The translations under genes and the position numbers were made by a program. From NCBI RefSeq assembly GCF_003217575.1, contig NZ_QJTC01000002.1, positions 217,769-281,768 of the forward strand: a stretch of DNA of 64,000 bases. Reading direction: 5' to 3'. The notes under the pieces were generated by a model. It was not told the DNA's origin. It was given only the letters and a program-made list of their open reading frames with translations, and made no database searches. This DNA comes from Xylophilus ampelinus. Its GTDB lineage: Bacteria; Pseudomonadota; Gammaproteobacteria; Burkholderiales; Burkholderiaceae_C. This document shows positions 57,450 through 64,000 of this stretch, piece by piece (position 1 is the first letter of the stretch; each line of letters begins with the position of its first letter).

Positions 57450-58907
57450 ATGACCCGCCGCGCCCGTCCGACCCGCGATCTCTCGCGCCGCCGCCTGCTG
57501 CAGTCGGGCAGCCTGGTGCTGCTGCTCGGCACCGCGCAGATCGCCCGCGGCGCCACCATCATGGCGGTGCGGGTCTGGCCCGCGGCCGACTACACCCGCG
57601 TCACGATCGAATCCGACGCGGCCCTGGTCGCGCAGCAGTTCTTCGTCTCCAGCCCGCCGCGGCTGGCGGTCGACATCGTCGGCATCGAGCTGAACCCGGC
57701 GCTGCGCGAACTGGTCGCGAAAGTGAAGAGCGACGACCCGTACATCGCGGGCGTCCGCGTCGGCCAGAACGCGCCCAACGTGGTGCGGCTGGTGCTCGAC
57801 CTGAAGCAGCCCGCCCAGCCCCAGGTCTTCTCGCTGCCGCCGGTGGCCGCCTACAGGCACCGGCTGGTGTTCGACCTGCACCCGGCGCAGGAGGTCGATC
57901 CGCTGGAAGACCTGATCGCCGGCCGGCTGCAGGACACGCGGCGCAGCGCCGCCGCGCCGCCCGCGCCCACCGTCGTCTCGGGTCCCGGCGCGCGCACCGC
58001 GCTGCCCCAGCCCGATCCGCTGGGCGAACTGATGGCGCGCCAGGCCGAGCGGCCGGCCGTCGCCAACACCGCGCCGGGCCAGCGCCCGGTATCGCCCCTG
58101 CCCGCCCTGCCGCCGGCCGTGGCCGCCGCGCCGCCGCCCGCGCCGGTCGCGCCCACCGGCCCGGCGCCCAGCGCCACCCGCACCGACCGGATCATCATCG
58201 TCGCGCTCGACCCCGGCCACGGCGGCGAGGATCCGGGCGCGACCGGCTCCGGCGGGACCCGCGAGAAGGACGTGGTGCTGCGCGTCGCCCACCTGCTGCG
58301 CGACCGGATCAACGGCACCACCCTCAACGGCAACCCGATGCGCGCCTTCCTGACGCGCGACGCGGATTTCTTCGTGCCGCTCAACGTGCGGGTCGACAAG
58401 GCCCGCCGGGTGCAGGCCGACCTGTTCATGAGCATCCATGCCGACGCGTTCACCACGCCCGCCGCCCGCGGCGCCAGCGTCTTCGCCCTCAGCCAGAGCG
58501 GCGCATCGAGCAGTGCCGCGCGCTGGCTGGCGAACAAGGAGAACAATGCCGACCTGATCGGCGGCCTGAACATGGGCGTGAAGGACGCGCACGTGCAGCG
58601 CGCCCTGCTAGACATGAGCACCACCGCCCAGATCAACGACAGCCTGAAGCTCGGCACCGCCCTGCTCGCCCAGATCGGGGGCATGGCCCGGCTGCACAAG
58701 GCGCGGGTCGAGCAGGCCGGCTTCGCGGTGCTGAAGGCGCCCGACATCCCCAGCGTACTGGTGGAGACGGCCTTCATCAGCAATCCCGAGGAAGAAGCGC
58801 GCCTGCGCAGCCCCGAGTACCAGGTGCAGCTGGCCGATGCCCTGATGCGCGGCATCCTGGGCTATTTTTCGAAGAATCCGCCGATGGCGCGCAGCCGCAC
58901 GCTGTAG
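57450..58907 (+). CDS. amiC: N-acetylmuramoyl-L-alanine amidase (AmiC type)
   Basis: Periplasmic amidase that cleaves septal peptidoglycan. The 485-residue protein has a Tat signal (RDLSRRRLLQSGSLVLLLG, with cleavage near ARGA), an AMIN domain at about residues 35-130, a long Pro/Ala linker and an Amidase_3 domain. Zinc ligands are H in LDPGHGGEDPGATG, the E in GGTREKDVVL and H in MSIHADAF; the catalytic Glu is in VETAFISNPEEE. The ATG at 57450 starts the Tat signal. Confidence 0.94.
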   Translation: MTRRARPTRDLSRRRLLQSGSLVLLLGTAQIARGATIMAVRVWPAADYTRVTIESDAALVAQQFFVSSPPRLAVDIVGIELNPALRELVAKVKSDDPYIAGVRVGQNAPNVVRLVLDLKQPAQPQVFSLPPVAAYRHRLVFDLHPAQEVDPLEDLIAGRLQDTRRSAAAPPAPTVVSGPGARTALPQPDPLGELMARQAERPAVANTAPGQRPVSPLPALPPAVAAAPPPAPVAPTGPAPSATRTDRIIIVALDPGHGGEDPGATGSGGTREKDVVLRVAHLLRDRINGTTLNGNPMRAFLTRDADFFVPLNVRVDKARRVQADLFMSIHADAFTTPAARGASVFALSQSGASSSAARWLANKENNADLIGGLNMGVKDAHVQRALLDMSTTAQINDSLKLGTALLAQIGGMARLHKARVEQAGFAVLKAPDIPSVLVETAFISNPEEEARLRSPEYQVQLADALMRGILGYFSKNPPMARSRTL

Positions 58908-59079
58908 CCGGCCGGCGACCGGCCTGCGGCTCCGGCTCCGCAAGCCGACAGTTCGCGGTGCGGTCCTCCTACAGATGCGTTTGGTCGATGGACCGACAGT
59001 CCCCACGCAGGTATAAACCGGAGGTCCGTTGAATGACGGGAATCGCATGCCCCATAACCAATCGATAGAGGTCGATCCC

Positions 59080-59298
59080 ATGAAGACGAAATTTTTGCTT
59101 TCCGCCGCCGTTGCAGCCGTGATCGGTTTGACCGGCTGTGGAAGTTTCAGCAACCAGCAGCTCGGCACCGGTGTGGGCGCAGTCGCGGGCGGTGTGGCCG
59201 GGAACGCATTGTTCGGCGGCACGCTCGGTACCGTGGGGGGCGCGGCCGCCGGCGCGTTGGTCGGCAACGAAGTCGGCCGGCGCAGCGACCGTCGCTGA
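59080..59298 (+). CDS. small glycine-zipper lipoprotein, 72 aa
   Basis: A tiny lipoprotein. The signal MKTKFLLSAAVAAVIGLTGC has lipobox GLTGC with Cys20. The mature part is a glycine zipper (GTGVGAVAGGVAGNALFGGT, then GTVGGAAAGALVGNEVG) ending in GRRSDRR. It resembles the osmotically inducible OsmB-type proteins. Its leader shares a motif with that of the 134-aa gene at 11.3 kb. Start: the ATG before KTKFLLS; an upstream in-frame Met would put 17 unsuitable residues before the signal. Confidence 0.85.
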   Translation: MKTKFLLSAAVAAVIGLTGCGSFSNQQLGTGVGAVAGGVAGNALFGGTLGTVGGAAAGALVGNEVGRRSDRR

Positions 59299-59388
59299 TC
59301 GCGCACCGCAGCACGCCTATGTGTCACCCGGCCTGAAGCGCGTCGATCTTCCAGGATCGCTCGCCCCCCGCCGGACCATCCGTCCAAG

Positions 59389-59419
59389 AACGCCCGATGC
59401 ACCCCATCGGGCGTTTGCA
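59389..59419. terminator. intrinsic terminator between the small lipoprotein and effector genes
   Basis: An 11-bp stem AACGCCCGATG...CATCGGGCGTT with a 5-nt loop is followed by TGCATTTT. It lies between convergent 3' ends. Confidence 0.8.
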
Positions 59420-59489
59420 TTTTCAGCGATAGATGCGGCCGCAGCCATGCGGTCGGCGCATGCGCTGCTCGCGCACCAACGCCATCGTT

Positions 59490-62400
59490 TCAACCCCCGC
59501 GGATGTCCTCGGCATCCGCAGGGCCGCCGTCTTGCCGCCACTGCCGCAAGGGCTTTGGCGACGACCCCTGCGCGGCGCGTGGAACCCACTCGTAGAGCGG
59601 CCACTGGCCTACGGTGCGCATGGCCTCGGCAATCCGATTGTTCTGATACTTCACCAGGAAGTCGATACCCCGTTCGACCTGCATCCTGGGTTTTTCGCGG
59701 ATCAGCAGGAGCGTGGGCTCCCACACCGCCGGCTGGGCGACGAAGTCGTCGAACAAGCGCTCCGTCTGCAAGGCCTTTTGTTCGCGATGCGCCTTTCGCT
59801 CCAGGCTGGCCAGCGTGCGCAGGCCATCGAGGGCAGGAGCGGCCTTGGGCTTCAAGACCTTGTCCACGAACGCGGTGGCGAACTTGTTTTGCTTCGCGAA
59901 CAGGCGTCCTTGGTCCAGCAGGTGCTCCAGCTGCCTTTCGGCAATGGCGTAGCGCATGCCTTCATCCAGCGTATCGGGCACCTTGGCCGTGCCGTAGTGC
60001 ACCCACGCGTTCCATTCGCGGCGCACCTCACGCTCAAACGCCGCGAAGTCCTGAAAGTCCATGGCGCAATCGCTGCGAACCGTATCGATCTTTTTGTCGA
60101 TGGTGAACAACGTGGAGAAGCGGGTCGCGCCCTCCACACGGATTTCTGCCGCATGAGCGAGGTCGAGCATCGCCGTGCCGAGGTAGGCTTTCGGCCGCAG
60201 TGCGCCGGTGCGCTCCTCGTGCTCGCTCCACTGGTGCAGCAGAAGCCCCGCGGCGGCCCGTGCGTTGGCGTCGACCTTGGCCTGCGCGGTGGAATCGCGA
60301 TAGAGGGTCGTCATGTAGCCTGCCACTTCCGTCTGCGTGCGCCCCTGATCGCGTTTGGCCTTGACGCCGACGGAAACCGACAGATTGACCCGCCGTGGTC
60401 GATCGTCCACGTTCCCGGCGCGCAGGCCTGCGAACAAGGAGGCGTTCGACTCCGTCCCCTTGCTTTCGCGCACGGCGTTGTCGATCAAACCGATATTCAG
60501 GTTGGAGTGATGCGCCAGCAACTCTTGCATCCAATCGTCCGGCCCGCCACCTCCGTGTCGGGCGGCCAGGGTCAAAAGGTGCTCGTACATATCCATGAAT
60601 TGCGCCAACAGTTCGGGCTCCTTCCCCTTGGAGAAACGGAGCACGCGCAGTTGGACCCCGCTCTCGATGCCGGCTTCGCGCTTCATGCGCCAATCGGCGG
60701 TACCACCGAGGCCGAGGCCGGCGCGGACGCCCTCTTCGGCGTCACCGACGCCCCACAAGTAGCCCAGGTTCGCGCCAATGCCCGCCTGAAACTGCCGCGT
60801 GGCCTGTTCACCGAGCTGCAGGTAAAGGCCGGTGCGACCCATGTAGATCTCGAGCAGTTCTTCCCGGTTCTGCTGCACGCCGGCAAGGAGCTTGACACCG
60901 ACGCCGGTGGGCAGGCTCGCAGCCGCCAACGCGGCGGAGACAGGGCCTGTGTTGAGTCCCCACGCCTTCTGGCCTATGAGGCGAAGCCTGTCCCGCCACT
61001 CCAGGTTTTCGAGCATGTCGCGCGAGAAATCGAACAGCGTCCGGGCCGACACGACCCGCGCGGGATCGCCGTCGTGCAGCAGGCGGTTCGCGCGGGTCAC
61101 GGCGCCCTGCAGACGTGCGCGCAGCACTTCTTCTTGGTTGCGCCAGTGGATGTGGTTCGGCATGGACGCCTCATTGCAGGGCGAGGGACTGCCCATTTTC
61201 GACATTCGGTCGTGCAGCATGCCGAACGCCTCGGGCACCGAGAACGTGCCGTTCCGCAGCACCCGCCACGCGGTGTCCAGCGCAGGATGAAGATTGCTCG
61301 CCATCGTCGCTTCGAGCGGGCCGCAGGCCGCCTGCTCGAAGCGACGACGCAGTTCCCGACTCCGCCGTGTGATCGTACGCACGGCCTTGTCGTCGAGCTT
61401 CATGGTCGTGAGGTCGATGTCCTCGGATCGCCATTGCACATGATGCGCAATGGCCTGCCATGCCAGTTCACCCGGGGAAGGGGTCCATCCCGGCGGCATC
61501 AGCTGGCGCCGCGCCGCGAGGTAGGCCTCCAGATGCGCCGCGGCCTCTTCCAAGGCCTTGGCGGCCTGTCGCGAAGGCGTCGGCAATCCGTTGGCCGCAC
61601 CGACGACCATCCCCTCGCGTAGTGCGTCCAATGGGTTGGCCGATGCACCCAACGATGCGCACCGCGCAGCCGCCCGATCACCTAGCCACCGGGCGAGTTT
61701 CTTCAAATGCCGATTCGCCTTGTCGTAGGGCGAACCCGGCGCATTGCTGTAGTAGCCGTTGCAGAACGCGCGATAGGCCGCGCGCTCTTCCTCGGTGCAC
61801 GCCACCAGAGCGCCGGTCGAATCGGCCGCATGCAGCACATGGCGAGCCGCAGTTTGCGCAGAGGCAATCCAGTGACGCTGGGCGCTGTCGTCGCCGGCGA
61901 GCTTGCGTTGTGCATCCTCGGCGGTCAGGTACACGCGTGCGGCCTGCGCCTGCGTTTGGCCCAACACGGCCGGCGAAGGCGCCAGCAGCAGTTCCAGAAT
62001 CTGTATGCCGGAGGGCTGCTCCGCCAATACCTGCGCGAGCGTGCATGCCGCTTTGCTGGGTGCCGGCAGGGGGCGACCGAGACTGGCGGGCGGCACCAAG
62101 GCGGCGAGCGGCGTTTCCTGCAGTTCGTCTACGAGTGCGGCCGCCCGCCGTGCATCGGCGCACGTCGCGATGCCGAGCGCCTGAAACGCGATCTCCAGCG
62201 CCAGACTCTTCGGCAAGGCTTCGATGCCGAAGCAGAGCAGGCGTTCGTCCAACGTGTCGCTCCACGCCTGCATGGCCTTGCGCAGCACGGGCCGCTCGGC
62301 AGCGGCTGCAAAGCATGCGCAGGTCTCCAACAGCGCACAGCAGACGGCGCTGTCGGTTTGCACATATGCCTCGAACGCCTGGTGGCTGGCGGACTCGGCC

Positions 62401-63494
62401 GGTGCCCGCAGGGCACGGCGCTCTTGCTCGACCTGCTGGAGCGGACCTCGCGACGCACGCAGCGACTCGGCTGCGTCGCTGTGTTCCCACAGCGCCCGCT
62501 GGTTCAGGTCGGCGCTGTGCCGCGCCTGCCTGATCCGCGATTCCACGCCCTGCCGACGCTGCTCGAGCGCGCGTGCCTCGGCCTCCAGGGAGGCGAGCGA
62601 TTCACTCTCCTGATTTTCGATGTCTTCGAGCAGCGCCACATTCATGGCCAGGCCGGCCAGCCGGTCCTCCTGCTGCAGCCTCTCGTCCTCGCATCGCATC
62701 AACTCTCGCAGCGAACGCGAGGCCCTCTGCGGCATGCCGCCGGAGCGCGGTGGCCGGGCCTCGACAAAGGCGTCGAGCGCATGCTGCGTACACGCATGCG
62801 CTTCTCGAAGGCGCGCCAGCAATTGGCGCGTGGAAGCGATCACACCACGCGTCGACTCGATCGCGTCGCGCACGGTGGCGATTTCCGCGATCGTGTCGAC
62901 ACTCTGCCGCGTCAACGCCTCGATCCGGTCACCCAGGCCGCCGACCCGCCGGACCGACAGCGCAAGATCGCCCTCTGTCCGGTCCAGATGCCCTGTCACC
63001 TGCGCTTGCGCGGCGGCAGCCTGATCGACGGCTACGCGGGCGTTCAAGGCCTCCTGCTCGCTGCCGAGCAAAGTCGTCAGGGCCGAGATGGTCCTGCGCG
63101 GATCCTCTGGAACTTCGGGGGCAGCGGCCGGACCACCGGGTTTCAGCGGCGTATCCGCGTAGCGCAAGAGTTCTTCCCGGGGGAGCGGCTTGCCCGGGCG
63201 TATGCCGATCGTTTTGGCGGCTCCCTTCAGCAAGCGGGAGAGCTGGCGGCGCGGGGCGAATTGCGCCGTGGCAGTGGGGGCGGGGGTGGGGGCGACTCCC
63301 GTCAGGGCCTGGGCCAGAGCGACCGGGTCTGCCTGCCGGGCGAGCACCTCGTTGCGCGCGACCAGGGGGTCGAGCGTAGGCAGTTTGTGATGGCTCTGCT
63401 GGCCGCTGGCGGGTCTGCCGGCATGGGCCGTCGTGCGGCCCATGCCGGGCAAGCCGAAGGTGGTCGAGGTGGGGCGTAGTGGAAACCAAGGCAT
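59490..63494 (-). CDS. large type III effector-like protein, 1334 aa
   Basis: Candidate effector exported by the type III system into plant cells. The N-terminus MPWFPLRPTSTTFGLPGM is rich in Ser, Thr, Pro and Gly, with no membrane or Sec signal, typical of type III export. A long coiled coil covers about residues 120-360. A Trp/Arg/Tyr-rich region follows with A742-W743-R744 and later GLYLQLGEQATRQFQAGIGA. No enzymatic motif is recognised. The size and AWR triad make the AWR/XopZ/HopAS1 superfamily the first comparison to test, but this is inference. The start is an ATG; a TTG eight codons upstream has no better context. A perfect PIP box lies upstream. Confidence 0.75.
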   Translation of the reverse strand: MPWFPLRPTSTTFGLPGMGRTTAHAGRPASGQQSHHKLPTLDPLVARNEVLARQADPVALAQALTGVAPTPAPTATAQFAPRRQLSRLLKGAAKTIGIRPGKPLPREELLRYADTPLKPGGPAAAPEVPEDPRRTISALTTLLGSEQEALNARVAVDQAAAAQAQVTGHLDRTEGDLALSVRRVGGLGDRIEALTRQSVDTIAEIATVRDAIESTRGVIASTRQLLARLREAHACTQHALDAFVEARPPRSGGMPQRASRSLRELMRCEDERLQQEDRLAGLAMNVALLEDIENQESESLASLEAEARALEQRRQGVESRIRQARHSADLNQRALWEHSDAAESLRASRGPLQQVEQERRALRAPAESASHQAFEAYVQTDSAVCCALLETCACFAAAAERPVLRKAMQAWSDTLDERLLCFGIEALPKSLALEIAFQALGIATCADARRAAALVDELQETPLAALVPPASLGRPLPAPSKAACTLAQVLAEQPSGIQILELLLAPSPAVLGQTQAQAARVYLTAEDAQRKLAGDDSAQRHWIASAQTAARHVLHAADSTGALVACTEEERAAYRAFCNGYYSNAPGSPYDKANRHLKKLARWLGDRAAARCASLGASANPLDALREGMVVGAANGLPTPSRQAAKALEEAAAHLEAYLAARRQLMPPGWTPSPGELAWQAIAHHVQWRSEDIDLTTMKLDDKAVRTITRRSRELRRRFEQAACGPLEATMASNLHPALDTAWRVLRNGTFSVPEAFGMLHDRMSKMGSPSPCNEASMPNHIHWRNQEEVLRARLQGAVTRANRLLHDGDPARVVSARTLFDFSRDMLENLEWRDRLRLIGQKAWGLNTGPVSAALAAASLPTGVGVKLLAGVQQNREELLEIYMGRTGLYLQLGEQATRQFQAGIGANLGYLWGVGDAEEGVRAGLGLGGTADWRMKREAGIESGVQLRVLRFSKGKEPELLAQFMDMYEHLLTLAARHGGGGPDDWMQELLAHHSNLNIGLIDNAVRESKGTESNASLFAGLRAGNVDDRPRRVNLSVSVGVKAKRDQGRTQTEVAGYMTTLYRDSTAQAKVDANARAAAGLLLHQWSEHEERTGALRPKAYLGTAMLDLAHAAEIRVEGATRFSTLFTIDKKIDTVRSDCAMDFQDFAAFEREVRREWNAWVHYGTAKVPDTLDEGMRYAIAERQLEHLLDQGRLFAKQNKFATAFVDKVLKPKAAPALDGLRTLASLERKAHREQKALQTERLFDDFVAQPAVWEPTLLLIREKPRMQVERGIDFLVKYQNNRIAEAMRTVGQWPLYEWVPRAAQGSSPKPLRQWRQDGGPADAEDIRGG

Positions 63495-63860
63495 AGGCGT
63501 TCGGGCAGGTCGGTACAACGGCGAAGGATGCGCAGTGACCTACCGAGCCGAACTCTTGGGATGCCCAATATCCTCTGATAATGGGCGTCAGTGTGGCACT
63601 CGCCGCTTCTAGCCAGCCTGCCCCACACGAAGTCGATCATGACGGAGCGAACTTCGATGGCCCGCGAGAGGCGGACCATGGTGCCCCCCGTCGCCAGGAG
63701 GCTGCGCCGCCGAAAAGCCGTCGGCTGCGAAGCGAGCGCAGCGGTCCGTTTTTCACCCGCGTCCGGCCCCATGGCCCAGGTACGGTACGCACTCGGAAGA
63801 TCGGTGCGGTCGCCGTGCAGCTTTTCTATGGCTGGAGCGATTTATCCGACAGGTGGAAGA
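63495..63860. other. 366-bp divergent regulatory region with a PIP box
   Basis: It separates the effector gene (minus) from the ORF at 63861 (plus) and holds the PIP promoter for the effector. No PIP box in the plus orientation was found in it; short frames on the minus strand here look like antisense sequence. Confidence 0.7.
63590..63651 (-). promoter_or_regulatory. PIP/hrpII box and -10 element of the effector gene
   Basis: On the minus strand TTCGC (63651-63647), 15 bp, then TTCGT (63631-63627) fits TTCGB-N15-TTCGB exactly. A -10 hexamer CACACT (63595-63590) fits YANNNT at 31 bp spacing, inside the known 30-32 range. This is the HrpX/HrpB-type binding site used for type III genes in Xanthomonas, Ralstonia and Acidovorax. 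The predicted transcript would begin about 90 nt before the ATG. Confidence 0.85.
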
Positions 63861-64000
63861 ATGAATGATTCGCAATTTAAATTGACCGAGAAGGCGGTTA
63901 ATACACATTTGCAGGATGTCTACGGTATCGAAGGGGAAGCTGCCACAGTCGTCAATGGCGTTAACTGGACACTCCGGATAGGCTCGACCGAGCATCCTCT
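63861..64000 (+). CDS. divergent ORF cut by the window end (possible effector-linked protein)
   Basis: Only 46 codons are visible: MNDSQFKLTEKAVNTHLQDV then YGIEGEAATVVNGVNWTLRI and GSTEHP. The ATG has an AGGTGGAAG-type site 2-10 bp upstream. Base composition is visibly lower in G+C than the rest of the window (ATTTAAATTG, TTAATACACATTTG), a sign of acquired DNA. Small acidic genes divergent from or next to large effectors are often type III chaperones, and the start of this one would suit that, but the rest is missing. Complete identity cannot be judged. Confidence 0.6.
   Translation, partial: MNDSQFKLTEKAVNTHLQDVYGIEGEAATVVNGVNWTLRIGSTEHP

Overview
The window is GC-rich chromosomal DNA from a betaproteobacterium, most likely a plant-associated member of the Comamonadaceae (Acidovorax/Xylophilus-like). 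The evidence is the gene content (pyrG-kdsA-eno-ftsB order, split pha genes, a Bug-type TctC receptor, tandem degenerate EAL-HDOD proteins, the DUF1501/DUF1800 pair) and, at the right edge, a very large type III effector-like gene behind a textbook plant-inducible (PIP/hrpII) promoter. Genus and species are inference. Genes are densely packed, and most of the window is ordinary core and metabolic chromosome.

Layout: 1-5.4 kb valS, galU, tusA, cysM; 5.55 kb one tRNA-Leu(CAA); 5.9-9.0 kb phaZ, an RnfB-like ferredoxin and dusA; 9.3-13.5 kb an M14-type lipoprotein peptidase, an unknown protein and a YbaL/KefB-type antiporter; 13.7-18.9 kb the polyhydroxybutyrate genes phaC-phaA and phaB on the minus strand, with a short chemoreceptor gene between them on the plus strand; 19-28 kb pgeF, an FAH-family hydrolase, a NUDIX protein, the secreted DUF1501/DUF1800 pair, a DUF2325 gene with a Fur-like box, and a YihY protein; 28.3-32 kb a glutaryl-CoA module (LysR, gcdH, family III CoA-transferase); 32-39.6 kb a frameshifted small secreted protein, a sugar epimerase-like protein, a ferredoxin reductase, a ribosomal-oxygenase-like cupin, a SlyD-like isomerase, dut and coaBC; 39.7-45.7 kb pyrG-kdsA-DUF1330-eno-ftsB, then pnuC with a NadR-like kinase; 45.7-49.7 kb hslO, eutC, eutB and a gamma-carbonic-anhydrase-like protein; 49.8-53.3 kb a ferritin-like protein and two tandem EAL-HDOD paralogues; 53.4-59.3 kb xerD, a tctC receptor, queG, tsaE, amiC and a small glycine-zipper lipoprotein; 59.5-64 kb the effector gene and a divergent ORF cut by the window edge.

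Working together: phaA, phaB and phaC make poly(3-hydroxybutyrate) from acetyl-CoA, and phaZ mobilises it. pyrG supplies CTP and kdsA supplies KDO-8-phosphate, both needed for CMP-KDO and hence lipopolysaccharide. pnuC and the NadR-like kinase form an NAD-precursor salvage pair. eutBC degrade ethanolamine with B12, but no microcompartment genes are present. TsaE serves tRNA t6A and QueG serves queuosine.

Beyond genes, the window holds several dispersed repeat families. The clearest is a 43-bp element with five full copies, two of them inside reading frames. A 54-bp element (two copies) abuts gene 3' ends, and a roughly 60-bp REP-like element (three copies) lies between co-directional genes. 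There is also a large inverted repeat downstream of the cupin gene and two neighbouring hexanucleotide microsatellites. The best candidates for something undescribed are the PIP-controlled effector with its divergent partner ORF, and the 43-bp element family.
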